Assembly: GCA_025403435.1 (NCBI GenBank)
Contig: CM046348.1
Location: forward strand, 24,921,899 to 24,985,898
Origin: Artocarpus heterophyllus
Lineage: Eukaryota > Streptophyta > Magnoliopsida > Rosales > Moraceae
Length of the DNA stretch: 64,000 bases
Direction: 5' to 3'
Part shown: in pieces, positions 34,941 to 44,204 of the stretch
Layout: each line of letters starts with the position of its first letter
Position numbering within the stretch: position 1 is the first letter of the stretch
Translations under genes and position numbers: made by a program
The notes under the pieces: model-generated
Database searches by the model: none
What the model saw: only the letters and a program-made list of their open reading frames with translations
Told to the model about the DNA's origin: nothing

Positions 34941-35246
34941 ATGACAGATACACCAGGAGGACCGATGAATCCGGATTTAATGGCCATGATCATGGAACTG
35001 CAACAAAAGCTCCAAGCTCAGGAGCGGGAAATGCAAGGTTTATGGTAACAATTAGCTAACCAGAATCTCGTACCACCAGTATGTATGGACACACCACCCC
35101 TAGTACTACCGCCACAACAAGCAGAAGTAGTACTACCGCCACAACAAGCGGAAGTAGCAGTTCCAGCTATTTTGGTAGTATTTACTACCGAATTTTATGA
35201 AAGATTCCAGAGGATGAAGGTCTCGAAATTTGGTGGATCTACAGAT
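34941..35246 (+). pseudogene. second gag ORF, N-terminal part only
   Basis: From ATG 34,941 the frame encodes a helical, Gln/Glu-rich start (MAMIMELQQKLQAQEREMQG). A Pro-rich repeat follows (two copies of LPPQQAEV), then the conserved FYERFQRMKVSKFGGSTD that precedes the capsid domain of plant Gypsy Gag proteins. One in-frame TAA at about 35,046 is explained by CAA to TAA. The coding sequence stops at the TACAGAT junction and continues as LTR, so the capsid core and everything downstream are gone. Confidence 0.75.
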
Positions 35247-38095
35247 TTTATGAGTTTAATTACTCAGAAATTTGTAAATAATATCCATAAAATGAATTTT
35301 GTATCACAATTAATTCTAAAATTGTGATATAAATACATGGGTACAAAGAATACAAATATGATATAGAGTCCACCGAGCCCTAACCCAGTGTAAGAAAGAG
35401 GTCGATGCAGTATAAGAATACTGCTAAATGTAAACGCAGATACGAAAAATGTTATGATTGGCCTTCAAAAGTAAACGAAAAGTAAGTCAAATATTTTTAT
35501 ACAGTCTAAGGATAGAAAGTACACTGATTTGACCATGACAGTATAAGAAAAATACTATGTGGTGAAAATTACATAGTATAAATTTTTAACTCCACAAAGT
35601 GGACACCATTTAGCTTTTTATTGGGCCACCAAGCCATGAAAGGTGGCCCAATCATAAGATGACACATGATAACCCAAAGGGTTACTTGATGAAGTAACCA
35701 AGTGGATGAGGAAGCATTTAATGCATGGTTATCACAATTTTTTTTTTCTTCTTTTTCTCCAAGTTTCGGCAGCCATTGATGAACCTTTCAAAAAAATTTC
35801 TCAAGCCCAAAACTTTGCAAAAACAACCCCAAAACAAGTTTTAGAGCAAGCTCAAGGATTTTTCACAAGATTTAAGGTAAAATCCTAAACTTTTTAACAA
35901 GTTTTCAAGGGATTTTTCATGGGTTAGGGGGAAAATTAACCCATGATATTTTTGCATGAAAAGGAAGCCTAAGAAGGAGTTCAAGGAGCCTTGGAAGGCT
36001 AGAAATCAAAAGAGTGTTATTTTGGTAAGTTTAAGATTTCAAAGTTTTAAAATTTTATGGATTTTATTTTGATTTCTATTCTTTCAAACCCATGTGGGTT
36101 CTTGAGCATGTATTTAATGAAATTTCATGCATATGTGATGAATGGCATGTTTAAGTTGTGAAACTTTGGTTTATAGTGCAAATTGTTAATTTTTGCAAAA
36201 AGTATTATTTTTGTAATTTTGATGTTAGACTTTGCAAAAATGATATTTGAGCATGAGAATGATTTGAATAAGGCATGGAATGGTCTCTGCAGGGGTAGAT
36301 TTGCAATTTTGAAATGGATTTTTATAAAAATACCCCAAGGACTAAATTGAATATAAATGTTCTTTCTCGGCAGATTTGAAAAACGCCCAAAAACACCCTT
36401 GTACAGTGAGATTTTGGGAAAAGTTAAAACATGAAAGTTGTAGATCTCGACGAAACGGTTAGGCAATAAGATCGGTTCGTCAAAAAACTCAATCGTGCGT
36501 GAAATTTTGATTTTTCAAAGAATTTACAAAATTGTGAAAATTTTTAAAAAGGGCAAAAATGTCTTTTCCCAAGAGATTTTGAATATGGTACTTTGAGCAA
36601 AAATGATCCTTGAGAAAAATAGAAAATTTTGGGATGAAAAGGACAATTTTAGCCTCTAGGGCAAAATTGTCAAATTTTTCAGTTTAGGGCCTGAATTGTA
36701 AAGTTCTATAGAAAAGGGGCATAAGTGTGAAGACAAAGGGATATGAGCCACTAGGGCATTATATTAAGGTTAATATGTGGCTGTTTTTATTAAAATAATG
36801 AAATCAAGCTCGGGTAGGTCAGTAGGTTCACGGAGGCCAAAATCGTCATTTTTATCCAAGTAACCGGAACAACTCAGAAATGTTTTTAATGAGATAAAAA
36901 GATGATTTGAAAGATATCCGCTCTTCGTAAATAACGATAGGGTAGAGTAAGGTAGAAATAAGGAAACCAGTGGTTTCAGAGTTGTATACGGTTATGCAAC
37001 TCAACTAATTAAGTAACGAACGTTTTGTAACGAAACATAGTGGAATTGGCTAATAGTTTTGTAATTGGCCAACAGGATCCTGGGAGCCTAGGAGAAAAGA
37101 GATCGAAGTCGATGTTTTGGTACACAAATACAAGTAAGTACCCTTCCCACCTACAGTGTGAAATGTAGGTATAGAGAGAAATGTATGTATACGTGTCCCT
37201 GTGCGTATAATAAAGTATAAACTTGTATGTTTACCATGATATGAATACATAGGGGTATAATCATGTATGGATACCTGTGAGTATACGATTAAAATACCTG
37301 AGTGTATAATATGTTATGTATCGGTATGTACAGTATATTACGTACCTGTGTGTACAATGATGAATACCTATGTGTATAGAATGTTACGTACCTTTGTATA
37401 CAATAATGAATACCTATGTGTATATAAAGTAAGTACTTGTGTGTACTATGCTATGCGAGCGAATTTATGTGTTATAGATAACATGTGATTATCACATCAT
37501 ACATGGTATGTCAACCATAATAAATAGACTGGTAAATATGTCACCAAAAATTAAGAAAAGTGTCGTACCGACTCCTGACTTAAGGAGAGTTTAAAGGATA
37601 TAGTATGGTCACAGGGTACGAACACTTGGGCCCTAGTAAAGATAAGAAACGATGAAGATAAGGAAAGTTTATAAGAAAGCATAATTGACTCATGCATTTA
37701 TTTGAATGTCTATGTGGGATTTATGGGACTTACTGGGCGTTAGCTCATTAAGTTTTTCATGTTGTAGGTATTTCGACGAGAATATCAGAATAAATCGTAA
37801 TGATGAGCTGGAGGACGAATGATATATGCAGATTGGGTATGGTTTCCGCCGCTGTATGTTTCCGCTGTATTGTATTTTAAGATATTTTGAAAGTAATGTT
37901 TGATAAACTACATTGCAAAGGAAATGTGGTTATGTAAATACAAGTATATGTTTGTATTTCAAAAGTTGTTAAACCGGTATATGTAAATTATTAATTAAAA
38001 AGAAAAAAAATTAAAAGGAAAAAAATTTCTTAAATTTTTACCTTAAAATAAGTAAGTAAATGTTTTATAATAGCCTAAAAAGGCGGACTATAACA
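35240..38095 (+). repeat. truncated 3' LTR of the two-gag element
   Basis: The copy begins at the position corresponding to 28,262 of the 5' LTR and ends ACTATAACA. The first 187 bp are missing. It contains the second copy of the RTAY dyad array (37,245-37,446). Confidence 0.85.
37245..37446 (+). repeat. phased array of RTAY-N6-RTAY dyads in the 3' LTR
   Basis: This array has the same length (202 bp) as the array in the 5' LTR and keeps its unit spacing despite several base changes, for example GTACCTTTGTATAC in place of GTACTTGTGTGTAC. Confidence 0.75.
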
Positions 38096-38200
38096 TCTTG
38101 CGTATTTAACTTCTCTCCAGCGCATTCATCGTTATGTACCTCAAAAGATGGTCGGTCCATTATCTCGCGTCCATGATGACGAAGTTGACATGCAATCTTC
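38096..38200 (-). pseudogene. possible agmatine-deiminase-like exon remnant
   Basis: On the minus strand the piece reads DCMSTSSSWTRDNGPTI and, after a one-base shift, FEVHNDECAGEKLNTQD. The WxRDxGPT core is the hallmark of the agmatine deiminase/peptidyl-arginine deiminase family, which in plants converts agmatine to N-carbamoylputrescine. The two-gag element ends immediately beside it and may have interrupted it. No other exon was found on either side, so the gene is at best a fragment. The match is short and could be coincidental. Confidence 0.35.
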
Positions 38201-38320
38201 CCATAAAATAAAATTTGTATTATAGCGAGCACTAGTTTTAATTAATTGTAGGTTGCAATCTTGCGTCAACAGAAAAATATTATCCAAATTCAATAATAAA
38301 ATGGACAAGTTGTTTATTTC

Positions 38321-38374
38321 ACACGCGCGCGCACGCGCGCGCGCGCACACACACATATATATATATATATATAT
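38321..38374. repeat. compound (CA/CG)n-(TA)n microsatellite
   Basis: About 54 bp of almost uninterrupted alternating purine and pyrimidine: a CG/CA-rich half, then CA, then TA. Such tracts can adopt Z-DNA or cruciform structure. Confidence 0.9.
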
Positions 38375-39257
38375 TATGTGTAAGTGTCAATACTAGCAAC
38401 TTCATGAAGTCGAATAATGTGAGAGCAGCATGAAACATGAATAACAAAACGCGGCGTTCAATAACCACCATCCAAAGAAGGATTAGGCATGCCACTACTT
38501 TCACAATCATCTAAATTAATCTTTAAATTATGTGTCGCCAAATAATGAATACTATTTTAAGTCTATATGATTTAGATATTTATTTCAAGAATAAGCTGGA
38601 TCCAACCAACTGCACTTTATTTTTGGTATAACTAGGAAAGAAAAGGTGCATAATTCCACTAATTACTTTTGAATAAATTAAGAAATCATAATGAATACTA
38701 TTTTAAGTTGTATGATTTAGATATCTTCAAGTTTATTTCAATTTGAAAACTATTTTAATATTCCTGTACATAACCACAAAAACCCCTCCTAATTAAATAT
38801 TGCTTTCACTAAGCTTGCTTCCCACCCACAGATTATAGAAATATATCTAGCAAACATATTTGTTTATGACATATCCTCCACTAGCCAATGAACATATGGA
38901 GGAATAAGGGATATTCTTGAAGGATAAATAAAGAGATTATTTCAAGACAATATTGAAAATTTTCACTTTCTAATTTGCTTGTAAGCTCTTTAAACTTTGG
39001 TTGAGGAAATAACTAAAGAGTACCTAATTGGTCAATATACATATATATAATTTCGTTTTTTGTGTGTTTTTTTTTTTCCTTCAATTAGTACTCTTTGATG
39101 ATCTTGAGAAACGATAGATATTGGTCACATATCAATTATCTTATATCTATTTAAATAATGCGAACGTTAACTTTTATTCTTAGATTTTTATTTTACAACT
39201 ATATTTCGTCAAACTCATTACGTATGACATTTGCCAACACAAAACAAAGTCAATTAA
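38375..39257. other. AT-rich intergenic DNA
   Basis: No gene recognised. Short repeats such as GAATACTATTTTAAGT(C)TATATGATTTAGATAT occur twice (about 38,546 and 38,695), indicating a small duplicated segment. Confidence 0.5.
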
Positions 39258-40405
39258 GCATATGTCACGCCCCGGAGTACGGGAGGTGACGTGGCGGAAT
39301 ATTTAGATTAATTAAAAGAGAATTTAATTAAAATTAAGTGTTTAAGAATCCAATTAAGTAAGAAATAAAGAGATTTTCCACCACATTTGATAAACGAATT
39401 TATAAATATTTAGCAAATAATAATAATTGAATAAAAACCGCGAATATGGGTTCCACAACCCACAACTTGTGCACACACATGGATCTGACAATATCATAAA
39501 TACAATTACAGCCCAAGTACAAATATGGTTAAGTCTTACATGCCTTGATTAATAATACAGAATATAAATAAATTCTCCTATTGCTCCTGAGTTTGGTCCG
39601 AAGAATCTTCTCCAAACCTAAAGGGGAAACCACCTAGGGGAAATTTAAAACAGATAAAACGTGAGCGCAAGGCTCAGTAGGACTATGTTTTATAAAAATA
39701 GTTTAACGCAAAGGAACACAGCATTATTAGAAGTTATTCAAAGGAAACTTAAATAAATAAATAGATAAACAATTTGAGTAGAACCGTCCTGACACGGAAC
39801 AGTCTACTCGTCAAATCAAAACACCAATTTACTTTTACCTAGGCAAACCATGAAATCACCACCGTAGTGGCCCAGCTGAGTTTCGGGACCTGCCCCCAAG
39901 GTCGATCGCTACACGACCCGATCTCTGATATGGCATCATGCCCATGTGTTTATTATCATTATCATTCAAAACCCAATTACCGAGTGTTGTCAATTACATT
40001 TATTATGAAATTCATTTCAGTTCACGGTATATTAAAATATAACCGATAAAACCATTTTCAAACAACCGTTGAAAACATTTTGGATAGAAATCCTTTTCAA
40101 AGCCAAATCATTTCAAAACCAGGCTACCAAAGAAATAGGATAGAAGTCCTACCTCAATACTCGTGCCGGTACCCCACACCGTAATCCTGGTCCGCTATAC
40201 GTTAACTCCACGGAACCACGAACGATCCTAGATACAAACTAAGTCAATCAATATCTAGTTCGAGACATTCTATGTTACTAAATCATTTCATGATGTCCTA
40301 GTGTGCCATTTGTACCTTTAAAATCATCCTATAAGGTTGGGATTTAAATCAGGGTTCAAAACAGTGAAAACGGGTAAAAATCACAAAAATTTTCCATGCC
40401 TCGGT

Positions 40406-40570
40406 CGGCCTGCCGGACGCCCTGCTTCGGCCTGCCGAGCTGCACAGTTCGGCCTGCCGGAAACAAGGTTCGGCCTGCCGAACATTTCCCCAGATTCGGC
40501 CTGCCGGTCGGAAGAACACCGGCCTGCCGATCATCACTCCGGCCTGCCGAACATGAACTTCGGCCTGTCG
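40406..40570. repeat. eight-unit phased CGGC-CT-GCCG dyad array (3' LTR)
   Basis: The cores start at 40,406, 40,428, 40,450, 40,471, 40,497, 40,520, 40,540 and 40,561. The spacings are 22, 22, 21, 26, 23, 20 and 21 bp. Each core CGGCCTGCCG is two 4 bp arms around CT, and most are extended to TCGGCCTGCCGA(A/T)C. The bases between cores are not conserved. The open frames that cross this region on both strands are by-products of the repeat. Confidence 0.9.
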
Positions 40571-41155
40571 AACTGGGAAAACCCAGAAATCCCAGCCACG
40601 GGTTTCTCGATCCCCAAAATCCAAATCTTGTTTCTAACCTGTTTTTCTCAAATCCCAGGCATGAAAAACAACTATAGTTGATAGAAAAACATTCTAGAAC
40701 ATGTTTGGAATCATTTAAACAACATTTAAACTCAAAATCCTCAAAAATCCGAAAATGAGAAAAAGAGGAGAAAAATGAAAAATCTTGAATCCAATCCGTT
40801 TTTCTTCAATCTAGGCTTAGATTCTAGTTGTTCTAAGCTCATTTAACACAAATCCACGGTTTTCTAAGCTAAAACAAACTTAGATTTCAAAAACACACAA
40901 AATTGAAAATTTTGTAAAAAGTTTAGAAATTTCGAATCTAACCTCGAATCGAAGCTTCAATCCGCGTTCTCGGTTGCTGAATCACGTCCCCGAGCTTCTT
41001 CCTTGCTATCCCGAAGCTTGGATTTGAAATGGAGTTCAAAATTTGAGAGAGAATTGAGAGAGAAAGAGAGCTGCCGAGAGAGAGAGAGAAGAGAGAGGGA
41101 GACGCGTGAGAGTGAGGAAAGAGAGGGGAAGGAAGGAAATAAATAGTGAAAATCG

Positions 41156-41194
41156 GTGGGCGGTTTTACTGTACGAAAACCATGTGCCGCCCAC
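41156..41194. repeat. inverted repeat GTGGGCGG/CCGCCCAC in the U3 region
   Basis: Perfect 8 bp arms are separated by 23 bp, 230-268 bp from the sense start of the LTR. A T-rich TATA-like stretch and CT-rich initiator-like sequence follow in sense direction. The same structure is in the other LTR at 48,063-48,101. Confidence 0.75.
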
Positions 41195-41423
41195 GGTTTT
41201 GCAAAATGGAGTATTTTTAACATTTTACAAATTGTTGTGTTTTAAAACTCAAAACATCATTTTAAAACAATAAGAAATCCTTCGAATTCATTAATTTAAC
41301 AAAACAACCAAAAATTCAAAAAAATCCAACCAAATAGTCTAATAAATGTTAAAACTTTAATTATGGCACACTAATTCATCATTTATATTACACTTAACAT
41401 TAAATAAATTTCGGGACGTTACA

Positions 41424-41440
41424 ACTCTCCACCCCTAAAA
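41424..41440 (-). other. polypurine tract of Gypsy-2
   Basis: On the minus strand TTTTAGGGGTGGAGAGT directly precedes the 3' LTR. Confidence 0.8.
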
Positions 41441-41492
41441 GAAATTTCGTCCTCGAAATTTACAACTCATCTCAAAAACAAAACAAATGCGG

Positions 41493-41945
41493 CTACAGCT
41501 CCCGCATACTCGACTCTAACTCCCAAGTGGCTTCATCAACCCCGTGATGCTGCCACACGACCTTTACCAACGGTATCTCACGACGACGCAAGCTAATCAC
41601 TTTCCGGTCGATAATCTGAATTGGTACTTCTTCGTACGTCGTATCCTCCTGAACCTGCACATCACGAAACGATACTATCTTATCCTGCCCAGGTGGACAT
41701 TTCCTAAGCATCGACACATGAAACACATCGTGCACATGAGAAAGTTCGGGCAGAAGATCAAGCCGATAAGCGACCACACCAACACGCTGAGTGATCTCGA
41801 ACGGCCCAATATACCTCGGCGCGAGTTTCCCACTCACTCCGAACCGCATAGTTCCCTTACGAGGTGACACCCTCAAGAGAACAAAATCTCCAACCGCGAA
41901 TTCTAAAGGTCTACATCTCCTATCCGCGTAGCTCTTCTGCCGACT
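41493..41945 (-). pseudogene. Gypsy-2 integrase C-terminus with chromodomain-like tail
   Basis: The stretch includes VSPRKGTMRFGVSGKLAPRY, the SHVHDVFHVSMLRKC motif and the tail VVWQHHGVDEATWELESSM typical of Tekay/Del chromoviruses. It is in the same frame as the rest of the polyprotein but separated from it by TAG at 41,946-41,948, where Gln is expected. The TAG at 41,493-41,495 comes just before PHLF, so it too may be a mutated codon rather than the original end. Confidence 0.88.
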
Positions 41946-43190
41946 CTAAGCTGCTCTCAACCGATTCCGAATCACCGCGACTTTCTCGTTGCTATCACGA
42001 ATCTCATCTGGCCCAAGAATAACTCTATCTTCCGGCTCGGCCCAACACACAGGTGACCGACACGGTCGCCCATACAACGCCTCAAATGGTGCCATACCGA
42101 TACTCGCCTGATAACTATTGTTGTACGCGAACTCCGCCAAATGCAAACATTGCTTCCAATTCCCGCCGAAGTCCAACGCACAAGCACGCAACATATCCTC
42201 GAGAACCTGAATAACCCGCTCAGACTGCCCATCAGTCTGAGGATGAAACGCCGTACTGAAGTTCAAATCCGTACCCAAAGCCTCCTGAAAACTCCTCCAG
42301 TACTTAACATTAAACCTGGTGTCTCGATCAGAGGTGATGGATAAAGGAACTCCATGCAACCTCACAATGTTCTGCATATACAACTCCCCGAGAATCTTCC
42401 TAGAACACGTCGACTTAAACGGAATGAAATGCGCCGATTTCGTCAACCTGTCGACCACAACCCAAACTGCATCGTGCCGCTGCTCCATCCTCGGCAAACC
42501 TGTGAGGAAATCCATCGTCACATGCTCCCATTTCCACCCTGGAATAGGAAGCGGCTGAAGCTGACCTGCAGGCTTCTGATGCTCAGCCTTCACCCGAAGA
42601 CACGTCAAACACTTGGCCACGTACTCTCGAACATCTTTCTTCATGCCTCTCCACCAATAGTGCCTCTTCAAATCACGATACATCTTGGTGCTCCCCGAAT
42701 GAATAGCGAACTGAGACCTATGAGCTTCGTCTAGAACGGCTTTCGTCACCTCGGCGATAACTGGAACTACAAGACGCTCCCAAAAGTACAACGATCCATC
42801 TGCATGCACGCTCCATTCCTCGAACTGCTCCCCGTTCTGAATCTGCGACCAAATCCCCTGCAAATGTCGATCCTGCCACTGATTTTGCTTCACCATCCGA
42901 ACAAGAGCTGGAGTCGCTTCCACATGATATAACAAAACTCGATCACCATCTTCACGATACAGTATCCGATACTCACTCACTGTCGCATCCCTGCTCCAGT
43001 CCTCAAAAATCAAACAAGCGAGAATCCCTGAAGACTTCCTGCTAAGCGCGTCCGCGACCACATTAGCTTTTCCGGGATGATACTGCAACGCAAAATCATA
43101 ATCCTCCATGTACTCTACCCATCTGCGCTGCCTCAAGTTGAGATCCCTCTGAGTGAACAAATACCTCAAACTCTTGTGATCGGAGAAGAC
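41946..43190 (-). pseudogene. Gypsy-2 RNase H C-terminal part and integrase, open stretch
   Basis: An uninterrupted stretch of about 407 codons. It starts in the RNase H domain ([18 protein letters not shown], then [15 protein letters not shown]) and continues through the integrase HHCC domain ([18 protein letters not shown] ... [12 protein letters not shown]). The catalytic core follows, with Asp in [10 protein letters not shown], Asp in ITSDRDTRF and Glu in [10 protein letters not shown]. All three catalytic residues are retained. There is no ATG at the start because the piece is cut from the polyprotein by TAG at 43,191-43,193 (Gln expected in SFQVFSDHKS). Confidence 0.93.
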
Positions 43191-44204
43191 CTAAAACGAT
43201 GCTCCATACAAGTAACATCTCCAAATCTTCAGCGCGTAGATCACTGCCGCAAGCTCTAAATCGTGAGTAGGATAATTCCGCTCGTGAGGTCGCAGCTGTC
43301 TCGATCCGTACGCAACCACACGTCCATGCTGCATCAACACGCATCCAAGTCCGCGCCCTGAAGCATCAGCATAAACCTCATACGGCTCATCACTGCTAGG
43401 AATAATCAACACTGGAGCTGAAGTCAACCGGTTCTTCAATTCCTGAAAAGCAGACTCACAATCTTCATCCCACTCAAAACTGACATTTTTCTTGATCAAT
43501 CTCGTCAACGGAGCTGCAATCTTCGAAAAATCCTTTACAAATTTCCTGTAATATCCAGCAAGACCTAAGAAGCTACGAATCTCCGCTACATTCCTTGGTT
43601 GTTCCCACTCCAATATAGCTTCAATCTTGGATGGATCCACTGAAATACCATGCTCCGAGATGACATGACCCAGAAACTTGACCTCGGTCAACCAAAACTC
43701 ACACTTTTCCCTCTTAGCATACAACTGGTGCTCCCGCAAAGTCTGAAGCACGACCCGAAGATGCTGCTCATGCTCATTCCATGTCTTAGAATACACAAGA
43801 ATATCATCGATGAACACGATCACAAACTGATCCAGATACGGCCTAAATACCCTGTTCATCAGATCCATAAAAGCTGCCGGAGCATTTGTCAACCCAAAAG
43901 ACATAACCAGAAACTCGAAGTGCCCATACCGAGTCCTAAAAGCTGTCTTGGGAATATCCTCTTCCTTGATTCTAAGCTGATGATAACCTGAACGCAAATC
44001 AATCTTCGAGAAGTATCGCGAACCTCCCAACTGATCAAATAGCTCATCAATCCTAGGCAAAGGATACTTGTTCTTCACCGTAACACGATTCAGCTGCCGA
44101 TAATCCACACATAACCTGAGAGTCCTATCGTGCTTCTTAGCGAACAAAACTGGTGCTCCCCATGGAGATGTGCTATTCCGAATATACCCTTTATCAGCAA
44201 GCTC
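43191..44204 (-). pseudogene. Gypsy-2 reverse transcriptase and start of RNase H
   Basis: The segment reads [41 protein letters not shown], the catalytic FIDDILVYS near 43,800 and the thumb, and then the RNase H start [13 protein letters not shown] and [15 protein letters not shown]. The polymerase residues are intact. Its N-terminal neighbour is cut off by TAA at 44,205-44,207, and its own end is TAG at 43,191-43,193. Confidence 0.93.

Larger units (their letters stand above)
28075..38095 (+). mobile_element. two-gag LTR element lacking pol, with truncated 3' LTR
   Basis: Long direct repeats (28,075-31,148 and 35,240-38,095) flank an interior with a tRNA-iMet-like primer site and two gag-type ORFs but no protease, polymerase or integrase. 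The 3' LTR lacks its first 187 bp because the second gag ORF is fused straight into it through a shared TACAGAT. Candidate target duplications TATTG (28,070-28,074) and TCTTG (38,096-38,100) differ at one base. A reversed solo LTR of the Gypsy-1 family (31,374-33,727) sits inside the first gag ORF. The original element may have been autonomous before the deletion. The present copy is not. Confidence 0.85.
39263..41423 (-). repeat. Gypsy-2 3' LTR
   Basis: The plus-strand sequence runs from TGTCACGCCCCGG to GGGACGTTACA. It carries the eight-unit CGGCCTGCCG array at 40,406-40,570 and an 8 bp inverted repeat at 41,156-41,194. Confidence 0.97.

Noticed and set aside
35706..35888. 60-codon ORF in the LTR of the two-gag element
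   Set aside because: It lies in non-coding LTR sequence. The other LTR copy has equivalent sequence without a conserved start, and there is no known domain.
40406..40570. Repeat-spacer pattern that superficially resembles a CRISPR array
   Set aside because: Units are only 10-12 bp with about 10 bp between them, lie in LTRs of a plant retrotransposon, and have no cas genes nearby.
40337..40681. Overlapping ORFs of about 90-114 codons on both strands, repeated at 47,244-47,588
   Set aside because: They arise because the GC-rich CGGCCTGCCG array has few stop codons in any frame. The peptides are Arg/Pro/Ala-rich by-products, and the unit spacing is not a multiple of three.
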